Below, piece after piece: positions 40,940 through 50,676 of a stretch of DNA of 64,000 nt. Made by a program: the position numbers and the translations under genes. Location of the stretch: contig NZ_JAOBWS010000006.1 in NCBI RefSeq assembly GCF_025245835.1, forward strand, positions 1 to 64,000, written 5' to 3'. The DNA is from Rheinheimera sp. 4Y26 (GTDB lineage: Bacteria; Pseudomonadota; Gammaproteobacteria; Enterobacterales; Alteromonadaceae). The stretch's first letter is position 1. Each line of letters opens with the position of its first letter. The notes beneath the pieces are model-generated. The model did not search any database and had not been told where the DNA came from. It saw only the letters and a list, made by a program, of their open reading frames with translations.

Positions 40940-43798
40940 ATGTCAGGGCGTATTTATTCAGTGCCTTTGCTGTTGTTGCTGCTGTTAAGTGCTTTTAGTA
41001 TGGCGCTTGCTTCTTATACCAGGTTGATCGAACAGCGCGCCAATCATGGCAAAGCCACCGTTATCGCATCACAGATCAGTAATAATCTTGAAGTTTTTTC
41101 TGCCGACCGGCTCAGGGCCGTCGACGACTTATTGCAAAGCTGGCCTTTGCATCATGCCAATCCGGTGGACTGGTTTAATGTACGCGCCACCACCTTAAGT
41201 AAAATGTTACCTGGTTTACACGATGTGTTGTTGCTGGATGCCCGGCAGCAGATCCGCTGGAGTATTGTGGCCAGCGAAAGAGGTAAACTCACAGGTACAG
41301 CCTTGTCCAGCCTGGGTTTTCACCAAACCGAGCCTGCTGCCGGTGGTTTTTATACAGCCTTTTATCAGCAACAGGGCCAGCCTTTTACGCTGGTGGTTAA
41401 AGCCATAGATCCACAGCAGCCAGCCAAAGGTTTTGTCGCCGCCAGTTTTGACATTCAACAAATTCTGACGGTGCTGGTGGGGGCGCTGGCCAGTGACGAC
41501 TTAAGTTTTTATCTGCAGGATGGTTCCCATGCGCTGTTCCGGCACGGTGAGATTGCCCCCGATGCCCCTGCGGTCAGTCAGCATCTGAGTTTTGCCGGAC
41601 GCGACTGGCAGTTTGTCATTCAGGCACAGCAGCCTGGTTTGAACAGCGCGCTGCTGGTGCTACTGGCCGGTTTATTGTCGGCCTTGTTGGTCAGCGCCAT
41701 GTTGTTTCGCAAGTTATACCGTGAGCAGCAACTGCAACTACAACAGCAAATGTTTCTGGCTGCGGCCGACGCCTCCCCTGATGCCATTGCGCTTTATGTG
41801 CCGCACCCGAAGCGGCACGGCGATTTTGTGTTACAACACGCCAACTTGCAGGTAGCGGCTTTGTTTAAGCCCGGTTATCAGCAGTTGCAGCAGCTGAGTT
41901 TGCAACAGCTTTGCCATGCACTGTGCGCAGCGTCCTTCTGGCCCTTATGTTTAAGGGTGTACCAGCAGCACAAATCTTTTGACGGCATAGTGGCGGTCGA
42001 TTCGGCGGCATTAACGCCAGCCTGGCTGCAGCTGCAAATTGTTAAAGCGGGCGCTGGTCTGGTGATTTCGCTGCGGGATGTGTCGGACAGCAAAATGTAT
42101 GAGCAGCAGCTCAAAGCCAACGAAGAAAAATACCGCCGGCTGGTGGAGGGTATTGATGGTCATTTTATTTACCGGCTGAATCAGGCTGGCGCTGTGGATT
42201 TTATCAGCCACAGTGTGCAGCAAATTCTCGGTTACAGTCCGGCTGAATTTGCCGCCAACCATTTAACTTATGTATTGCGTGAGCCGGCGCAGATGGCGCA
42301 CATTCGCGCTCAGTACCAGCAAGGGATAGCGCCTCAGCCTTATCAGATTGAATACAAAGCCAAAGATGGCAGCACACGGCAGATTGAGTTTCGCGAAAGA
42401 CCGGTGCTGGACGAGCAGGGCAAGGTGCTGGCCATTGAAGGTATAGGCCGTGATGTCACCAGTGAGTTGTTGTTACAGCAAAAAATCCGCTATCAGGCCG
42501 ATCACGACCAGCTAACCGGACTTTTGAACCGCTACGCCTTTGACCAGCAGCTGCAGCAACTGCTGGCTGCGGGGCAACAAGCCATTTTATGTTATATCGA
42601 CATGGACCAGTTTAAGCTGGTCAATGACTCCTGCGGCCATCTGGCTGGTGATGAGTTATTACGCCACGTCGCCAGCATTCTGGCGACAGATTTAACTGAC
42701 AAAGATGTGCTGGCGCGCATTGGCGGTGACGAATTTTGCCTGATTTATCCAGGTATTACGCTTTCGCAGGCCACGGCAAAATTGCAGTTGTTGTTTGGCC
42801 GCATCAGTGCTTTTCGTTTTCGCTGGGAGCAGAAAATTTTTACCGTGGCGGCCAGTATTGGCGTACTGGAGTTGTCGGGCCAGCAGCTGAACACTGTCGA
42901 AGTATTAAAAGCGGCCGACAGCGCCTGTTATTTTGCCAAAGCAGCCGGTCGCAACAGATACCATATAGTGAATGCTGGCGCTGCTGAACTGAACCATCGC
43001 CAGAATGAGCTGGATTTAGTCAGCCTTATTCAGCAAGCCATTGATCAGCATCAGTTTGAACTCTATTACCAGCGGATTGTGCCTTTGCAGGCGCAGGGCG
43101 GCGGTGCACATTATGAAATGTTGTTAAGGCTTACAGATCCACAAGGCAAGACGGTGAGTCCGGCGGTGTTTATTCCGCTGGCCGAAAGGTTTGGCCTGAT
43201 GCAACATATTGATCGTTGGGTGTTTAATCAGGTGCTGGATTGTCTGGAAGCACATCCGGCGCATCTGCAGCAGCTGGACAAAGTGGCGATTAATTTATCC
43301 GGTTTATCTTTGGGTGATGAGCAGTTCCTCAGTCATATCTTGCAGCGTTTTGCCACGAGCCCGGTGCCGGCAGCAAAAATCTGTTTTGAAATTACCGAAA
43401 CCGCCGCTGTGACCAATATGGCCAGTGCCAGCCGTTTTATTCAGGCACTGCAACAGATTGGTGTGCGTTTTGCGCTGGATGATTTTGGCGCCGGTATGTC
43501 GTCTTTTAGTTATCTGAAAAATATGGCGGTGGATTTTGTCAAAATTGACGGCTCTTTTGTGCGCAATATGGCGCGCGATGCCACCGACTACGCCATGGTG
43601 AAAGCCATAGCGGAAATTGCCGTCAGCCTTGGGAAAACCACCATAGCGGAATTTGTCGCCGACGCCGAGGTTAGTGTACTGTTAGCCGGCCTGGGTGTGG
43701 CTTATGGCCAGGGTTATGCGCTGCATCAGCCAGAGCCCTGGCTGCCGTTATTAGAAGCGGCCAGCGCGGCACCTGCCAGATTGCCGGCTCTGGCCTGA
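40940..43798 (+). CDS. Membrane sensor with PAS, GGDEF and EAL domains
   Basis: A 952-residue cyclic-di-GMP enzyme. An N-terminal helix (about 5-25) and a second at about 234-256 enclose a periplasmic sensor of CACHE type. A weak PAS (about 275-380) and a clear PAS/PAC (about 393-505) follow, then GGDEF (motif RIGGDEF near 593-599) and EAL (about 710-940). GGDEF looks active, but the inhibitory RxxD site reads TDKD. In the EAL domain the name motif is EML; other catalytic residues (NLSG, FEITE, DDFG, KID, and a late glutamate) are present, so phosphodiesterase activity is likely. The ATG at 40940 follows AGGTGG. Confidence 0.88.
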   Translation: MSGRIYSVPLLLLLLLSAFSMALASYTRLIEQRANHGKATVIASQISNNLEVFSADRLRAVDDLLQSWPLHHANPVDWFNVRATTLSKMLPGLHDVLLLDARQQIRWSIVASERGKLTGTALSSLGFHQTEPAAGGFYTAFYQQQGQPFTLVVKAIDPQQPAKGFVAASFDIQQILTVLVGALASDDLSFYLQDGSHALFRHGEIAPDAPAVSQHLSFAGRDWQFVIQAQQPGLNSALLVLLAGLLSALLVSAMLFRKLYREQQLQLQQQMFLAAADASPDAIALYVPHPKRHGDFVLQHANLQVAALFKPGYQQLQQLSLQQLCHALCAASFWPLCLRVYQQHKSFDGIVAVDSAALTPAWLQLQIVKAGAGLVISLRDVSDSKMYEQQLKANEEKYRRLVEGIDGHFIYRLNQAGAVDFISHSVQQILGYSPAEFAANHLTYVLREPAQMAHIRAQYQQGIAPQPYQIEYKAKDGSTRQIEFRERPVLDEQGKVLAIEGIGRDVTSELLLQQKIRYQADHDQLTGLLNRYAFDQQLQQLLAAGQQAILCYIDMDQFKLVNDSCGHLAGDELLRHVASILATDLTDKDVLARIGGDEFCLIYPGITLSQATAKLQLLFGRISAFRFRWEQKIFTVAASIGVLELSGQQLNTVEVLKAADSACYFAKAAGRNRYHIVNAGAAELNHRQNELDLVSLIQQAIDQHQFELYYQRIVPLQAQGGGAHYEMLLRLTDPQGKTVSPAVFIPLAERFGLMQHIDRWVFNQVLDCLEAHPAHLQQLDKVAINLSGLSLGDEQFLSHILQRFATSPVPAAKICFEITETAAVTNMASASRFIQALQQIGVRFALDDFGAGMSSFSYLKNMAVDFVKIDGSFVRNMARDATDYAMVKAIAEIAVSLGKTTIAEFVADAEVSVLLAGLGVAYGQGYALHQPEPWLPLLEAASAAPARLPALA

Positions 43799-43915
43799 AC
43801 CACAGTTGCTTTTGGCTGAAACACTGGTGCAGAAAGCTTCGGATCATTTATGCTGCTCAAAAGGCAGTATTGGTTGTAAATTCAGCTGCCGGGTTTCAGA
43901 GCAAAGGAGTTCAGT

Positions 43916-44290
43916 ATGGAACTAAAAAAGTTTGGCTGGTATAGCGCGGCGATCAGCCTGACAGTGCTGACGCTGTTGTTGCTGGTGTGGTTCAGCCTGG
44001 GGGTTGGCATTATTGGCGGCGACGGTGATATAGCCAATCTGCTGTACGCAGCAGTGCTGGTGGTCACAGCTGTAGTGGCGGTGCGCGGACGTTTTCAGCC
44101 ACAGGCCATGATGTGGGCTTTAATCAGCGCAGCCCTGGTTCAGGCGCTGATTGCGCTGCTGGCCGTCTACACAGGTCTGGGTTTACCTCACAGTGGCCCG
44201 GCCGAGCTGATTCTGCTGAATGGTTTTTTTGTGTTGTTGTATCTGGGTGCAGCAATGATGTTTCGCCGGGCCAACAAAGAGTCGGCATAA
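43916..44290 (+). CDS. Four-helix membrane protein of unknown function
   Basis: A 124-residue protein with four hydrophobic helices and short loops; the second loop is GGDGD. AAGGAG lies seven bases before the ATG. It stands alone after the GGDEF/EAL gene; a perfect 8 bp hairpin without T-run (44303-44322) follows. Family not recognised. Confidence 0.65.
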   Translation: MELKKFGWYSAAISLTVLTLLLLVWFSLGVGIIGGDGDIANLLYAAVLVVTAVVAVRGRFQPQAMMWALISAALVQALIALLAVYTGLGLPHSGPAELILLNGFFVLLYLGAAMMFRRANKESA

Positions 44291-44344
44291 GTTTTTTCCC
44301 GCTGCTGGCCGTCAGGCCAGCAATCACAGCCTGCAATACCCACT

Positions 44345-44376
44345 GGCCCGCGCTCTGATTTGCGGCCTTTTTATAT
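44345..44376 (+). terminator. Possible terminator after the four-helix gene
   Basis: GGCC-CGC and GCGGCC pair with one bulge across about 10 bases and are followed by TTTTTATAT. Imperfect stem, so tentative. Confidence 0.35.
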
Positions 44377-44532
44377 AAAAATCTTCTGATCCAACTTTTT
44401 CAGCCCTCACCACAACCAATAGAACTTTTGTCTGTTGCCCTTTTTTCTCATTGGGCTGGTCGGATAAAGGCGACAGGCCTGTGGCAGGCTCTCAGACCGC
44501 AACGGCTTCAACGTGGCTAACAGGAGTTCAGG

Positions 44533-45981
44533 ATGAAGATCAGAAATACAATCATGTGGATGCTGCTGGTGGTGTTTTGGGCAGACGCAGCAGTCGCGGC
44601 CAAAAGCAACGATAAAACGGCTGCAACTGTGGCCGCAAGATTGCAGGATACAACGATTAAAAGATATTGGTTTAGTGTGGGATCGGCTGCAGAGCTCAAA
44701 TCAGCTTTTGCCAGGCGGCAGGTGCAGTTAACTGGCCCGCTGACGCTGCCGGCTGAAGGACAAACCATGCAGCTTGACGGTGTTGGCCCCAGTGGTATCG
44801 GCAGCCATTTTGTGATTGAGCAAAAAGCCGGGCAATTTCACCTTTACGCCGAGCGGCGCCGGCCGCAGCACCCCGTAGCGCCTTTGCCCTACCTCACCCA
44901 GGATGTGGTGTTTGATACGGCAAACCCTGAAGTGTCGCCAGTGGGTACTTTCAGTTATCCGTCACAAGGCGGACCATTTCCGGCAGTGGTGCTGGTGGCA
45001 GGTACCGGCGCCCACAACAGAGACGGCAATGTGTCTTTGCATAAAACCCTATTGGTGCTAGCCGATCACCTGACCCGTCAGGGTTTTGCGGTATTACGTT
45101 ATGACAAAAGGGGCGTTGGCCTGACCGGGGGCGCAGCCCATCCGGCATCTACCACCGAAGATTATGCCGCTGATGCGCTGGGCGCCGTGCGTTTTTTAAA
45201 AATGCAGCCACAGGTAAAAAGTGACCAGATTGGGGTGTTGGGGCACAGTGAAGGTGGCCTGATAGCGGCTATGGCGGCGGCACAGGCCCCGGCAGAAGTT
45301 AATTTTATTGTATTGCTGGCCGCACCAGGCCTGAAGGGGCTGGAATTAAAAACCGGGCAGGATGCAGCAGCAAGGCGGGCCGATGGTATGCCGGAGCACC
45401 TGGTGCTCGCCAATCAACAACAAGAGCGGCAACTTTATGAGATTGCCGCCTCTTCGCTGAGCCACCAGGAGGCAATAACTGCAATGCAGGCGGCAACAGC
45501 AGCCTTGCCACAAGCCACTAAAACCTTGTTGGATATTCCGCCTGAAGGTATTCCGGACTGGGCTTATGAATCGTTGCTGACACCCTGGTTCAGGCGTTTT
45601 TTGCAGCTGGATCCGGCGCACTATTTAAGCCAGGTGCAATGCCCTGTGCTGGTGCTGCAAGGGGCAAAAGATGTACAGGTGCCGGCAACAGAAAATCTGC
45701 AGCGCATCCGCGAAGCGCTGGGGAAAGCGGCTGGCTCAAAAACGGCTGGCGCCAAAGCAGTTGACGCCACAGTAGCTGGCGAGAAAACGGCCATAGCGCA
45801 GGGCGGCAACCCTCAGGTCAAAGTGCTGCTGCTGCCAGAACTGAATCATCTGTTACAACAGGCCAGAACAGGGGCTGTTCACGAATATTTGCTGATTGAA
45901 CAAACCATAGCGCCGGTCGCGCTTGGCCATATCTCCAGCTGGATGCAGCAGCTGACGAAGGCCCGCCCCGCAACGAACTGA
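44533..45981 (+). CDS. Secreted alpha/beta hydrolase (S9/dienelactone-type)
   Basis: A 482-residue exported hydrolase; the signal peptide ends near AAVAA (residue 23). The hydrolase domain shows the oxyanion region VVLVAGTGAHNRDG near 153-166, the nucleophile elbow GHSEGG (S239), a likely acid in LQGAKDVQVP near 379, and the histidine of ELNHLL near 437. An alanine- and lysine-rich insert lies at about 396-428. Substrate unknown; related proteins act on peptides or esters. CAGGAG lies six bases before the ATG. Confidence 0.8.
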   Translation: MKIRNTIMWMLLVVFWADAAVAAKSNDKTAATVAARLQDTTIKRYWFSVGSAAELKSAFARRQVQLTGPLTLPAEGQTMQLDGVGPSGIGSHFVIEQKAGQFHLYAERRRPQHPVAPLPYLTQDVVFDTANPEVSPVGTFSYPSQGGPFPAVVLVAGTGAHNRDGNVSLHKTLLVLADHLTRQGFAVLRYDKRGVGLTGGAAHPASTTEDYAADALGAVRFLKMQPQVKSDQIGVLGHSEGGLIAAMAAAQAPAEVNFIVLLAAPGLKGLELKTGQDAAARRADGMPEHLVLANQQQERQLYEIAASSLSHQEAITAMQAATAALPQATKTLLDIPPEGIPDWAYESLLTPWFRRFLQLDPAHYLSQVQCPVLVLQGAKDVQVPATENLQRIREALGKAAGSKTAGAKAVDATVAGEKTAIAQGGNPQVKVLLLPELNHLLQQARTGAVHEYLLIEQTIAPVALGHISSWMQQLTKARPATN

Positions 45982-46345
45982 CATCACAGCACTGGAAAAC
46001 AATAAACACAAAAGCCCTGAACAACAAAAGAATGTTCAGGGCCACAGCAGTGAAGTTTTGAATCGCCACTAATTTCCTGGACAGCTTTCAGCCAGATAAA
46101 CTAACTCAAAGAGAGGTGCCCTGAAAACTCATGACCTACAAATGCAGTATGAGAAGAAGAGGAAATTGTCACGACCATAACATGGCAGAAAGTTTTTCCC
46201 GGCTACTGAAGCAGTTGCCATCAACAATAAATCCGGCACCACTTGACTTAAACCATCCGGCATTACCGCAGAATTCTTTGGTGAATTGCGACAAGCACAA
46301 CAATCGAGTGCCAAAGTAATGCCATTCACCCGCGAGCACTGGGTG
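45982..46345. other. Left junction of the inserted module
   Basis: About 360 bases between the hydrolase and the ABC permease with no intact gene. It contains an IS3-family transposase remnant and, after it, short stretches in several frames that do not join into a gene. Confidence 0.5.
46131..46220 (+). pseudogene. IS3-family transposase fragment
   Basis: About 30 codons read MTYKCSMRRRGNCHDHNMAE followed by SFSRLLKQ, which corresponds to the conserved stretch of IS3-family OrfB (SMSRRGNCxDNAxxESFxxxLK) near its catalytic glutamate. The rest of the transposase is missing on both sides. Confidence 0.7.
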
Positions 46346-48748
46346 TTAGCCCTGATAACGCAGGTGATTAGCAATTTGTTGTGAAGACATGCGTATAAAG
46401 GGTAAGGCACAGCTTAAAAAAAGGGTCAGCACCAGGACTAAAAGGCCCATGAGTAAAATTCGGCCTTGCAATAAATCAGTCGCAAAATGCTGCAATAACC
46501 AATCTTGTAGCAAGGTCACCATGACAAACCAAACCACACAAGCACCCAGCAACACAGGAATTAATTGGCGATATTGCGCCAACAATAAATCCAGCATATC
46601 AGCCCCCACCGCTTGCATCACACCAAATGTCGCTTGCTGTCGTCGAATTTCTGCATCCATTAAGCTGTAAAAACTAAGCGCAACCACCCCGACCATCAAT
46701 ACAGCAAGAATAAGCAGTGTTTCCATCAATAAAATTTCAAGTTGATTGATTTGTTCCAGTTGCTCGGCAATCGAACCTCTGGCACGAATCGTTATGTTTG
46801 AACCATAGATCTCACGCATTTGCTGTAAAAACTGCTGCATCTGCTTCTCATACGCGGCGGGATAAAGCAGCATCGCAGTGGAAAAAAGTTCTAATGCATC
46901 TTGTAAGGGTAAATAGAGTTGCGGTTCCTGCATTTTGAGCATGCCAAAATGCGGTAAATTTTCAACTACGGCTGCAACGGCTAGCCCCGCATTTTTATCT
47001 GATACATTCGACGGATTATCTTTGATATATATTCGTGGCTTTGCCTGTGAAGTTAAATTTAAGCGTGTGGCCGCCGCTTGATTGAGCCAGACTTGATTGG
47101 AATTGACCGGTTGCTCAGACAGGCCTAATTTCTGGAAGAAATTACTCGACACGAAGTAAGTCGGCAATATTACTCGATTAGGATCTTCAACCGACTCAGC
47201 GCTCACTGCCAGTGTTAATTCTTTTGGCTGCACAAAAACATCCGACAACATCAGCACTTCCTGATAAAAGGACGTTTGTTTTAAATGCTGATCCAGAATT
47301 TGCCAGGTGATCTTTTGTTGATTGTTGCCTTCAATCGACACCTGGCGTAGTGAGGTATCGATGAGCGTCGCGTGTCGAAGTGATAATGAAGATAAATAAA
47401 AGCAATAACCAAAGCTCACTAATAATAGCGCAACGGCGGCTTGGATCTGACGATTGGCATTGATGAACAAACGTTGCGCGGGTGTGAATTGCCCGGATTT
47501 ACCCCGACTAAAGATATTTTTTCGAAGCAGCGAAAAGAGTGGAAACAACAAGCATAAAGAAAAGACCGTCAACAATGCTGCAACCGTGAGCATACTGCTG
47601 AGCAGTAATGCCGAGTTATCCCGGGCTTGCTGTAAAAAGCTGTCTAACAACAGTTGTTGGCTGACTGCGATAAATAGAGTACTTAAAAAACCTAATACAA
47701 CCAAAAACAAAGTTTGCTCTTTGAGTAATTGCATAAATAATTGCCAGCCGTTTGCGCCCACAGCAATCCTTAGCTCAAACTCTTGCTGGCGGCTGATCAT
47801 ATTATTCCAGAAGTAACTCAGCAAAGATAAAAATACCACCAAACCAATCGCCATCCCCAAGTAACCACTCATGGTTGCCAAACGCAATAAAGCAGCTTTT
47901 TGCTCAGGGTTGAGCACAAAACCAGGTAAAGCTGTCCAACTTAACTCTCGGGTGTAGAGTTTTACGTCTTCAGTATTGGCTCCCTCTTTGATTTGGCTGT
48001 GTTTGATTTTCTCTTGCAATCGGCTGGGTGCTTGAAAACTTCCGGTAGTGAAAACGCCATAATAAATGTTCGTTTTCATGGCCAGTTTCGCTTTAATCTC
48101 ATCCTGCACATCAGCCGGTAATGGCACGTTAAAATTGACATTAATGAGTTGTTTCTGCATTTCTATGGGTAACCAAATGCCGTCCGTCAGTGGTGCAGGC
48201 AACGCCACATGTGCAGGAAGCACGCCGGCAATTGGCAAACGGATTTCTTGCTCCGTTAAAGTCAGATGCTGCCCTGAAAGCGACATCCCCTGAAGTTCAC
48301 GCTGCCAAAAAGACTCACTTATCCAAACACCCTGCGCATCAAAATTTTTTAGTACAGGCTGGGGCTGCAAAACTTCGAAAACATTGGCTGAATAAAAAGT
48401 GGGGGTCACTTCAAAAGACAAATCGCCAATACGGAATTTGGCACTAAAACCTTTACCTATTATTGCCATTTGTGCGATTTGTGGAATTTGTTGAACTCTT
48501 TGAATTGCCTGGAGGTTTACAGGTTCTAGCGTGCCATTTGGACTAAGTCCACCCAGCGTAAATAACTGCTGAGGTTGCGTCACCCAATGGGGACGATCCT
48601 GGTTAAAGTAAATAAAGCTGCTTACGACTAAATACAGCGTGGCACAAAACAAGGCACAACCCAGCACTAAAATGAGCCAGGTTAATTTTTGTCGAAAGGC
48701 GAAGCGCATACCAAGACGCAGATCTTGCTTAAACATGGCGCAATTCAT
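46346..48748 (-). CDS. Double FtsX-domain ABC permease (peptide exporter candidate)
   Basis: An 800-residue membrane protein of the FtsX/MacB permease superfamily. The architecture is duplicated: helix near residue 20-45, a large periplasmic domain (about 50-290), three helices (about 300-430), a further helix and second periplasmic domain (about 455-665) and three C-terminal helices. Proteins of this type work as mechanotransmitters with MacB/LolD-type ATPases. The start ATG at 48748 overlaps the stop of the ATPase gene (ATGA), showing tight coupling. The gene is more AT-rich than the flanking chromosome. Confidence 0.85.
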   Translation of the reverse strand: MNCAMFKQDLRLGMRFAFRQKLTWLILVLGCALFCATLYLVVSSFIYFNQDRPHWVTQPQQLFTLGGLSPNGTLEPVNLQAIQRVQQIPQIAQMAIIGKGFSAKFRIGDLSFEVTPTFYSANVFEVLQPQPVLKNFDAQGVWISESFWQRELQGMSLSGQHLTLTEQEIRLPIAGVLPAHVALPAPLTDGIWLPIEMQKQLINVNFNVPLPADVQDEIKAKLAMKTNIYYGVFTTGSFQAPSRLQEKIKHSQIKEGANTEDVKLYTRELSWTALPGFVLNPEQKAALLRLATMSGYLGMAIGLVVFLSLLSYFWNNMISRQQEFELRIAVGANGWQLFMQLLKEQTLFLVVLGFLSTLFIAVSQQLLLDSFLQQARDNSALLLSSMLTVAALLTVFSLCLLFPLFSLLRKNIFSRGKSGQFTPAQRLFINANRQIQAAVALLLVSFGYCFYLSSLSLRHATLIDTSLRQVSIEGNNQQKITWQILDQHLKQTSFYQEVLMLSDVFVQPKELTLAVSAESVEDPNRVILPTYFVSSNFFQKLGLSEQPVNSNQVWLNQAAATRLNLTSQAKPRIYIKDNPSNVSDKNAGLAVAAVVENLPHFGMLKMQEPQLYLPLQDALELFSTAMLLYPAAYEKQMQQFLQQMREIYGSNITIRARGSIAEQLEQINQLEILLMETLLILAVLMVGVVALSFYSLMDAEIRRQQATFGVMQAVGADMLDLLLAQYRQLIPVLLGACVVWFVMVTLLQDWLLQHFATDLLQGRILLMGLLVLVLTLFLSCALPFIRMSSQQIANHLRYQG

Positions 48749-49428
48749 CGGGTAGTTTGCAAGATCTGACCATCTTGCATTTTTAGTCGCACAGAGCATT
48801 GCGAAGCAAGTTGCCCATCATGGGTGACCATCACGATAGTCATCCCTTCGCGATTCAGTTGCTGTAAGAGCTGAAAAACCATCGCTGCACTGGCGCTATC
48901 TAAGTTTCCGGTTGGCTCGTCGGCAAATAAGATACCCGGCGAGGTCACTAAGGCCCTCGCAATAGCCACCCGTTGTTGCTGACCGCCTGATAAGGCATGG
49001 GGATAACTGGCGGCTTTATCGGCAAGCCCGACACTTTCCAGTACGGTTTTGGCTTTTTCTTGCTGGAAGCGCGCAGAACCAAAACTGCCATAGCGCATCG
49101 GGAGCATCACATTGTCTAACACTGTGAGTTCGCCAATCAGATTAAAGTTCTGAAAAATCCAACCAATGTGTCGATTGCGGGCCGCTGCGAGCTGACGCTT
49201 ATGCAAGTTTTTTACGTGTAACTGACTGAGTTGATAATGCCCTTGCCATTCCAAATCTAATAAACCCAGCACCGACAACAAGGTTGATTTTCCGCAACCA
49301 GATGGCCCTTCAATGGCCATAAATTCACCTTGGAATAGTTCGAAACTTAACTCATGCAAAATGATTTGCTGACCAAAATGTTTACTTAATTGACGGACCT
49401 CGATTAAGGGTGACGTGATATCACTCAT
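48745..49428 (-). CDS. MacB/LolD-type ABC ATPase
   Basis: A 227-residue ATPase: Walker A GPSGCGKST (41-49), signature LSGGQ (146-150), Walker B with FADEPTGNLDSA (168-179) and VTHD. The EPTGNLD motif places it with the MacB, LolD and FtsE group. It shares four-base overlaps with both the adaptor and the permease genes, so the three are translated as a unit. Confidence 0.92.
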   Translation of the reverse strand: MSDITSPLIEVRQLSKHFGQQIILHELSFELFQGEFMAIEGPSGCGKSTLLSVLGLLDLEWQGHYQLSQLHVKNLHKRQLAAARNRHIGWIFQNFNLIGELTVLDNVMLPMRYGSFGSARFQQEKAKTVLESVGLADKAASYPHALSGGQQQRVAIARALVTSPGILFADEPTGNLDSASAAMVFQLLQQLNREGMTIVMVTHDGQLASQCSVRLKMQDGQILQTTR

Positions 49429-50672
49429 AAATCGTCCTCATGTACATCCAGCGCCACCAGATCGCCTTTTTCCAACCCAGATAAAATTTCTACAGTATTT
49501 GCCGTGATTAACCCCACCTCTACCGGGTACCATTCAAAATCGCTCATGCCTTGCTTTTTAACCCACAACCGTGGCTGATTATTGTCTGCACGAAGATAAC
49601 TCGGTTTTTCAATTTGCAATGCCAACTCTTTATGCACCAAAGTGATGGTGGCCGACACCTCTACAAACGGCATCGCAGTTGCTGGCAATTGCCCTGTGAG
49701 TTCCATATCCACTTGCACTTGGTTATGTTCGGCTCTGGGAGCAATACGGGTCACTTTGGCGGAGATCGGCAAGCCTTTAATATTCACATCCGCCACTTGA
49801 CCAACATGCACTTTTTGCACATCGCTTGCATTAATTCTGACCTCTGCGTACAACTGCGATGTATCGGAAACTAACGCCAGATTTTTACCCACGACCAGCC
49901 ATTCACCGACGTGCAAACTGGTATCAATTTCTTGTAACACGCCATCAATTTCAGATCGAACTTTCAGCATGGCAACCTCTTGCGCTGCCATGGTTTCATT
50001 GATTAGGCTTTGCTCAACTTTGAGTGTGGCTGCCTCTAATTTACTTTTAGCCTGTTGGTCAAACTGATGGAATTGTTGTTCCAAAAGTTTTTGTTTGGCA
50101 TGTGCATTTCCGGCTAGCACACGCTGACGCTCTAATTCAATGGCTGAAATAATGTGTGCACTTTGTAATTTTTCTTTAGCCGCCAACTCGGTACTGGCCA
50201 CTTTATATTCACCCTGACTCAGCGCTAATTCGTAAGCAAGTTGGCTTTTGTCTTGTTGTAACTCTGAAACAACACTCTGCATTTCAGCTTGAGCTAAACG
50301 TTTTTCATGCTGAGCGAGGGTGTAGCGTTTACGAACCTCCAGGTTTTCCAGCTCAAATAACACCGCATTTTTGCTAATTTTTTGCCCGGCCACAAAGTGG
50401 ATAGCCAACACTTTGCCTTCGACCTGGTTGACTATTCTTTGACCGCTTTTGCTTTTGAGCACACCATTGGCAGCCACCAAAGTCACCAATGGTTTTTGTG
50501 ATACCACACTATGGTTTGTATGCTCAGAAGGTGGGGTATGGCCTGAAGTGATCTGATCAATATCACGCCAGACCAAAAGCACTAACAACAAGACGAGCAA
50601 AAAAACACCAAAAAATAAGGCAGGCAAACGCCAATCACGGCCTTTGGTCAATAAGGCCTCATCCAGCAACAT
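49425..50672 (-). CDS. HlyD/MacA-type periplasmic adaptor
   Basis: A 415-residue membrane-fusion protein with an N-terminal membrane helix (about residues 15-35), a lipoyl half-motif (VEGKVLAIHFVAGQKISK near 87-104), a long alpha-helical hairpin (about 110-235), the second lipoyl half, and beta-barrel and membrane-proximal domains. It would bridge the inner-membrane permease to an outer-membrane TolC-type channel, which is not encoded here. It begins four bases after the CPPC gene. Confidence 0.88.
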   Translation of the reverse strand: MLLDEALLTKGRDWRLPALFFGVFLLVLLLVLLVWRDIDQITSGHTPPSEHTNHSVVSQKPLVTLVAANGVLKSKSGQRIVNQVEGKVLAIHFVAGQKISKNAVLFELENLEVRKRYTLAQHEKRLAQAEMQSVVSELQQDKSQLAYELALSQGEYKVASTELAAKEKLQSAHIISAIELERQRVLAGNAHAKQKLLEQQFHQFDQQAKSKLEAATLKVEQSLINETMAAQEVAMLKVRSEIDGVLQEIDTSLHVGEWLVVGKNLALVSDTSQLYAEVRINASDVQKVHVGQVADVNIKGLPISAKVTRIAPRAEHNQVQVDMELTGQLPATAMPFVEVSATITLVHKELALQIEKPSYLRADNNQPRLWVKKQGMSDFEWYPVEVGLITANTVEILSGLEKGDLVALDVHEDDL

Positions 50673-50676
50673 GGCG

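Noticed and set aside
46210..46340. A plus-strand reading frame after the IS3 fragment.
   Set aside because: It contains a stop codon, has no start with a ribosome site, and matches no family I recognise.
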